64,000 nt of DNA from Geothermobacter hydrogeniphilus. GTDB taxonomy: Bacteria > Desulfobacterota > Desulfuromonadia > Desulfuromonadales > Geothermobacteraceae. The notes under the pieces are model-generated. The model worked only from the letters and a program-made list of their open reading frames with translations, searched no databases and was not told the origin of the DNA. The number at the start of each line of letters is the position of its first letter. The stretch's first letter is position 1. The stretch is from NCBI RefSeq assembly GCF_002093115.1, contig NZ_NAAD01000002.1:186001-250000 (forward strand), given 5' to 3'. Shown piece by piece: positions 60,798-64,000 of the stretch. Both the position numbers and the translations under genes were made by a program.

Positions 60798-61906
60798 TCA
60801 CAAGTGAGAAGAGTTATCGGTGCTTCCAGATAACTTTTCAGCGTCATCATGAATTCAGCCGCATCCGCGCCATCCAGAATCCGGTGGTCGGCCGCCAGAG
60901 TCATGCGCGCCACAGTGGCAACCGCCGGTTCCCCATGATCATCGACAATCACCTCGCCCCGCACCGTTCCGACCGCCAGCACCGCCGCCTGGGGAGGAGT
61001 GATGATGGCTCGAAAGGATTCAACTCCGAGCATGCCCATGTTGGTGATCGTGAACGTTCCCGCATCAAGATCTTCCGGCAGCAACCGGCCCCGCTGTGCC
61101 CGGTCAACAAGCTCGGCGGCCCGGCGGCTGATTTCCTTCAGACTCATCCCACTGCAATCCTTGAGGACCGGATTGTAGAGCCCCCGGTCCGTCGCGACCG
61201 CCATGACGATATTGACGTTCGGCTGTTCAACGGCCTCACCGTCAACCCACCAGCTGTTCACCCAGGGATGTTCCCGCAGAGTCCGGGCCGCAGCGGCCAG
61301 AACAAACGAATTAATGGTAATACCAAGATCTTTACGAAAACGAATGACATCTGTCATATCGATCGCGTAAGTGACATAAAAATGGGGGATGGTACGCCAT
61401 CCTTCCGTCATCTTGCGCGCCATGATACGCCTGATTTTCACTGATTTCTTTAATTTGGCAGGTTTCTCCGGAGTTTCCCGCATGGGCTCTGTCGCCCCGG
61501 ATGAAACACCGGCAACCCGTTCGACATCCTCCAGAACAATCCTGCCCCCGGGTCCGCTGCCGACAAGGGTCGCGGTGTCCAGACCCAACTCCGCGGCTCT
61601 CTGTTCGGCCGCCGGTGACATGGAACCTGTCTCTCGACAATCCGCCGACACCTCCCGGCACCCTTGCGGATCATCACTGATCACAGCGAGAACGCCGCCG
61701 ACCGGCACTGTCTCACCGACTGCGGCCGGCAACGCGGAAATCACCCCATCACAATCGGCTTCCAGCTCAATCGTCGCCTTGTCGGTTTCAATGTCGGCGA
61801 TGACAAGCCCCTTACGGACCGGATCACCGACTCCGACGCGCCAACCAAGCAGGGTTCCCTCCTGCATCTCCTCACTCAATTTCGGCAAACAGATAGTCTT
61901 CCCCAT
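60776..61906 (-). CDS. Dihydrolipoamide acyltransferase (E2), single lipoyl domain
   Basis: ATG 61906 (MGKTICLPKLSEEMQEGTLL) gives 376 residues. The lipoyl domain (about 1-78) has the lipoyl Lys in ETDKATIELEAD. A peripheral-subunit-binding domain follows (SPAAEQRAAELGLD to GGRIVLEDVE). The catalytic domain has the active-site DHRILDGADAAEF. No E1 or E3 gene is adjacent on either side, so its 2-oxoacid partner is unknown. The lipoyl domain says pyruvate- or acetoin-type rather than 2-oxoglutarate, tentatively. Confidence 0.9.
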   Translation of the reverse strand: MGKTICLPKLSEEMQEGTLLGWRVGVGDPVRKGLVIADIETDKATIELEADCDGVISALPAAVGETVPVGGVLAVISDDPQGCREVSADCRETGSMSPAAEQRAAELGLDTATLVGSGPGGRIVLEDVERVAGVSSGATEPMRETPEKPAKLKKSVKIRRIMARKMTEGWRTIPHFYVTYAIDMTDVIRFRKDLGITINSFVLAAAARTLREHPWVNSWWVDGEAVEQPNVNIVMAVATDRGLYNPVLKDCSGMSLKEISRRAAELVDRAQRGRLLPEDLDAGTFTITNMGMLGVESFRAIITPPQAAVLAVGTVRGEVIVDDHGEPAVATVARMTLAADHRILDGADAAEFMMTLKSYLEAPITLLTCDYGDEGS

Positions 61907-61977
61907 ACCATGTCTCTCCCCAAATAGATCGCAACACGACGTCACGAAAACAGTTTACCCTCTGCAACACCAATAGC

Positions 61978-62006
61978 AAAAGGCCGGGCGTGCGGCCCGG
62001 CCTTTT
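61978..62006 (-). terminator. Terminator after the zinc-ribbon gene
   Basis: AAAAGGCCGGGC (61978-61989) with GCCCGGCCTTTT (61995-62006), a 12-bp stem and T-run in either direction. Confidence 0.9.
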
Positions 62007-62031
62007 GAAACTCAAAATCAACGTGGGTTAC

Positions 62032-62187
62032 TCAACCCAGAAAAACATTATTGTTCCTCGCCCGGTTGGCGAGAATCGTCGGATCGACCACCTCACCACA
62101 GGAGCAGCATTTCCAGGCGTCGAAGGAACGAACAAAATCGTAATACTTCTCAGCGTACATGCGTCCACGGCATTTCGGGCATTTCAT
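62032..62187 (-). CDS. Small zinc-ribbon protein
   Basis: ATG 62187, with AAGGAGGAGACGCC upstream, gives 51 residues: MKCPKCRGRMYAEKYYDFVR and a second pair in WKCCSCGEVVD. Four Cys in two CxxC pairs would bind one zinc. Function unknown; such proteins are common in this lineage. Confidence 0.75.
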   Translation of the reverse strand: MKCPKCRGRMYAEKYYDFVRSFDAWKCCSCGEVVDPTILANRARNNNVFLG

Positions 62188-62358
62188 GGCGTCTCCTCCT
62201 TGTTCAATGGTTTGATCAAATCCTTGACAGGATGTTTTCTTTCCCTTGTGCCATCGAACTATTTCACAGGACGTGCCAGACTTGAAAAAATAAAATGACT
62301 TTTTTGGTAATGTTTCTCCAGAAATTTTTTTCTCTTTATTTTTCAGCAACTTCTAAGA

Positions 62359-62922
62359 TCAAAATAATGCTGAATTTTTTCTTAATACTGCAGGACCGAT
62401 ACCGGGAACTCTCTGAAGTCCATTGAAGTTACGGAAATCGCCATATTTTTGACGATTCTGAATGATCCGCCGGGCCAAACCGGGCCCCACGCCCGACAAA
62501 AAACACCAATCCGATTCTGTCATGCGGTCAGGATGAAGCGGTATCCGTAGAACAACCCGCTGTGCCGCAGGCATCCAATGCCTCACAAGAACCTGTTTTT
62601 GCGCCTGATTCCCTGTAAATTCAAGGCATTCACCACTTCTGATCGGCATGCTCCGCAACGCCCGCGCGAGACGGGACCGATTTTCGGGAGAATCCGTCAT
62701 CAAAATGACGGACAATGCATCAGAAGCGTCAGAAAATTGGTGGACTCCCGGACTGTGAAACCCTTTCCCAAGTGATATCAGTAACTTATTATGGTCAAAA
62801 ACAAAAGACGGGGTCCCCCGATGCAGCAGGGGACCCCGGTAAAAAGATGCGGCTGTCAGAACCAGCAGCAACAGGCCCAACAGGAGGGCGCCATCCCGTT
62901 TACTCTTTCTTGTCGGCAGCAT
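62359..62922 (-). CDS. ComEA-like helix-hairpin-helix protein
   Basis: ATG 62922 ([20 protein letters not shown]) gives 187 residues; TTG 62934 is an alternative. One N-terminal membrane helix is followed by an unassigned middle region and a C-terminal HhH pair ([18 protein letters not shown] and [15 protein letters not shown]), the ComEA DNA-binding fold. It is likely anchored outside the inner membrane. Its start overlaps the 3' end of cimA by about 20 nt, suggesting coupling. DNA uptake is the family role in competent bacteria; here it is unproven. Confidence 0.82.
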   Translation of the reverse strand: MLPTRKSKRDGALLLGLLLLVLTAASFYRGPLLHRGTPSFVFDHNKLLISLGKGFHSPGVHQFSDASDALSVILMTDSPENRSRLARALRSMPIRSGECLEFTGNQAQKQVLVRHWMPAAQRVVLRIPLHPDRMTESDWCFLSGVGPGLARRIIQNRQKYGDFRNFNGLQRVPGIGPAVLRKNSALF

Positions 62923-64000
62923 AATCCTGGACAAGTTTATACTGGATGGCGTCGATCAGGGCCTGGTAGGAAGCATCGATAATGTTGTCACTGACACCGA
63001 CGGTTCCCCAACGGGAATTTTTATCTCCAGACTCGATCAGAACCCGGGTAATGGAAGCCGTACCACGGCCTGCCGGCAGGACCCGAACCTTGTAGTCAAG
63101 CAGTTTCATCTGCTTGAGCTGTGGATAGAACTTCTCCAGCGCCTTGCGCAGGGCGTGGTCGAGAGCGTTGACCGGCCCCCGCCCTTCAGCCGCGGTATGC
63201 TCGATCTTGCCACCGACCTTGACCTGGATCGTCGCCTCGGAAAGAGGATTGTCATCACCATGGCGCTTGGTATCGATCACCCGGAACCCGAGGACCGAAA
63301 AGAAGTGCCGCAGAGTGCCGAGAGCCCGACGCATCATCAATTCAAAGGAGGCTTCCGCTCCTTCGAACTGGAACCCCTGGTTCTCAAGGTTTTTGATGGT
63401 TTCAAGAATCTCCTGGGTCACCGGGTCCTTGCTGTCAAGGTCAATGTTGAACTGCTCGGCCTTGGCGAGGATGTTGGAACGACCGGAAAGATCCGAGACC
63501 AGCACCCGCGTCAGATTGCCGACCTTCTCCGGCCGAATATGCTCATAGGTTTCGGGGTGTCTCTGGATGGCGGAAACATGAACGCCCCCCTTGTGGGCGA
63601 AGGCCGAATTGCCGACATAGGGCTGATGCTTGTTCGGCACCAGGTTGGCAAGTTCGTACACCGTCCGCGAAGCGATCCGCAGCTGGCGCAGCTGGTCCTC
63701 GGTCATGCACGGGCGGTTCATCTTCAGGGTCAGAGCCGGAGCGATGGAACAGAGATTGGCATTGCCGCAGCGCTCACCGAAACCATTGATGGTTCCCTGG
63801 ACATGAACGGCGCCGTGCTCAACAGCGGTCAGGGAGTTGGCAACGGCACATTCGCTGTCATTATGGGCATGAATCCCGAGCGGAGTGCTGATATGCTTCC
63901 TGACGTCGTCAATGATGTCGGCGATCTCAAACGGCAGGGAGCCGCCGTTGGTATCACACAGGACAATGCAGTCAACGTCAGCATCGGCAGCCGCCTTGAG
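62900..64000 (-). CDS. cimA: (R)-citramalate synthase, C-terminal part
   Basis: The frame is open from 64000 to the stop at 62900 (366 residues visible, N-terminus outside). The TIM-barrel part shows [18 protein letters not shown], the metal-binding [14 protein letters not shown] and [11 protein letters not shown]. Then comes [20 protein letters not shown] and a regulatory LeuA-dimer domain ([20 protein letters not shown]). This matches the CimA2/LeuA2-like citramalate synthase used for isoleucine synthesis in Geobacter, condensing pyruvate with acetyl-CoA. 2-isopropylmalate synthase is less likely by sequence. Confidence 0.92.
   Translation of the reverse strand, partial: LKAAADADVDCIVLCDTNGGSLPFEIADIIDDVRKHISTPLGIHAHNDSECAVANSLTAVEHGAVHVQGTINGFGERCGNANLCSIAPALTLKMNRPCMTEDQLRQLRIASRTVYELANLVPNKHQPYVGNSAFAHKGGVHVSAIQRHPETYEHIRPEKVGNLTRVLVSDLSGRSNILAKAEQFNIDLDSKDPVTQEILETIKNLENQGFQFEGAEASFELMMRRALGTLRHFFSVLGFRVIDTKRHGDDNPLSEATIQVKVGGKIEHTAAEGRGPVNALDHALRKALEKFYPQLKQMKLLDYKVRVLPAGRGTASITRVLIESGDKNSRWGTVGVSDNIIDASYQALIDAIQYKLVQDYAADKKE

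Overview
This looks like a chromosomal segment of a GC-rich deltaproteobacterium, probably of the Desulfuromonadales/Geobacter lineage. That is my inference. It rests on the eukaryotic-type citrate synthase, the rpsF-rpsR-DUF2232-rplI-dnaB order, the many two-component and sigma-54 elements, and a probable UGA-encoded selenoprotein. Most of the window is ordinary housekeeping sequence with tight operons; two stretches (about 16.9-19.3 kb and 25.4-31.0 kb) are accessory. LAYOUT. 1-4.7 kb (minus): a secreted DUF3179 protein with an in-frame UGA, an AmrS radical-SAM enzyme and an ACP-acyl ligase-PlsC fusion. 5.1-10.5 kb (minus): the cell-shape operon mreB-mreC-mreD-mrdA-rodA. 10.7-16.9 kb (plus): a PpiD/SurA-type chaperone, purC, a TPR-like lipoprotein, tRNA-Ala, pabB-pabC and tRNA-Leu. 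17.1-19.3 kb: a TetR regulator with two matching operators, a short CMD-like ORF, a tautomerase and a HEPN/MNT pair. 19.4-25.4 kb (minus): a complete stressosome module (RsbR, RsbS, RsbT) running into an RsbT-like/SpoIIE phosphatase fusion, an RsbT-like/histidine kinase fusion and a hybrid kinase. 25.4-31.0 kb: a graveyard of gene fragments, an IS200-type element, two copies of a DDE-transposase 3' remnant with a conserved leader, and two AT-rich cargo genes (a zinc-ribbon protein and an Sll1717-type P-loop ATPase). 31.0-43.9 kb: a secreted triple-repeat protein, cyclophilin, an RlmI-like methyltransferase, a DUF318-type permease, a methyltransferase, gltA, dusB, an NtrB/NtrC-like pair and folA. 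43.9-54.3 kb (minus): dnaB, rplI, DUF2232, rpsR, rpsF, ychF, hppA, pth, rplY, prs, tRNA-Gln and ispE. 54.3-60.8 kb (plus): a TRAP transporter (dctP-dctQ-dctM) behind a near-perfect sigma-54 promoter, a second DctP, a universal stress protein and a TAXI binding protein. 60.8-64.0 kb (minus): a lone E2 acyltransferase, a zinc ribbon, a ComEA-like HhH protein and the 3' part of cimA. HIGHLIGHTS. (1) In the DUF3179 gene a UGA replaces the family's conserved Cys and is followed at once by a SECIS-like hairpin. (2) A family of intergenic, nested palindromic repeats at four sites shows compensatory base changes in its stems. (3) The stressosome operon carries two separate fusions of an RsbT-like ATPase domain to output modules. 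(4) The same IS-derived leader lies upstream of two unrelated AT-rich genes, which may be defence cargo. Positions within proteins are approximate where stated so, and no database search was possible.
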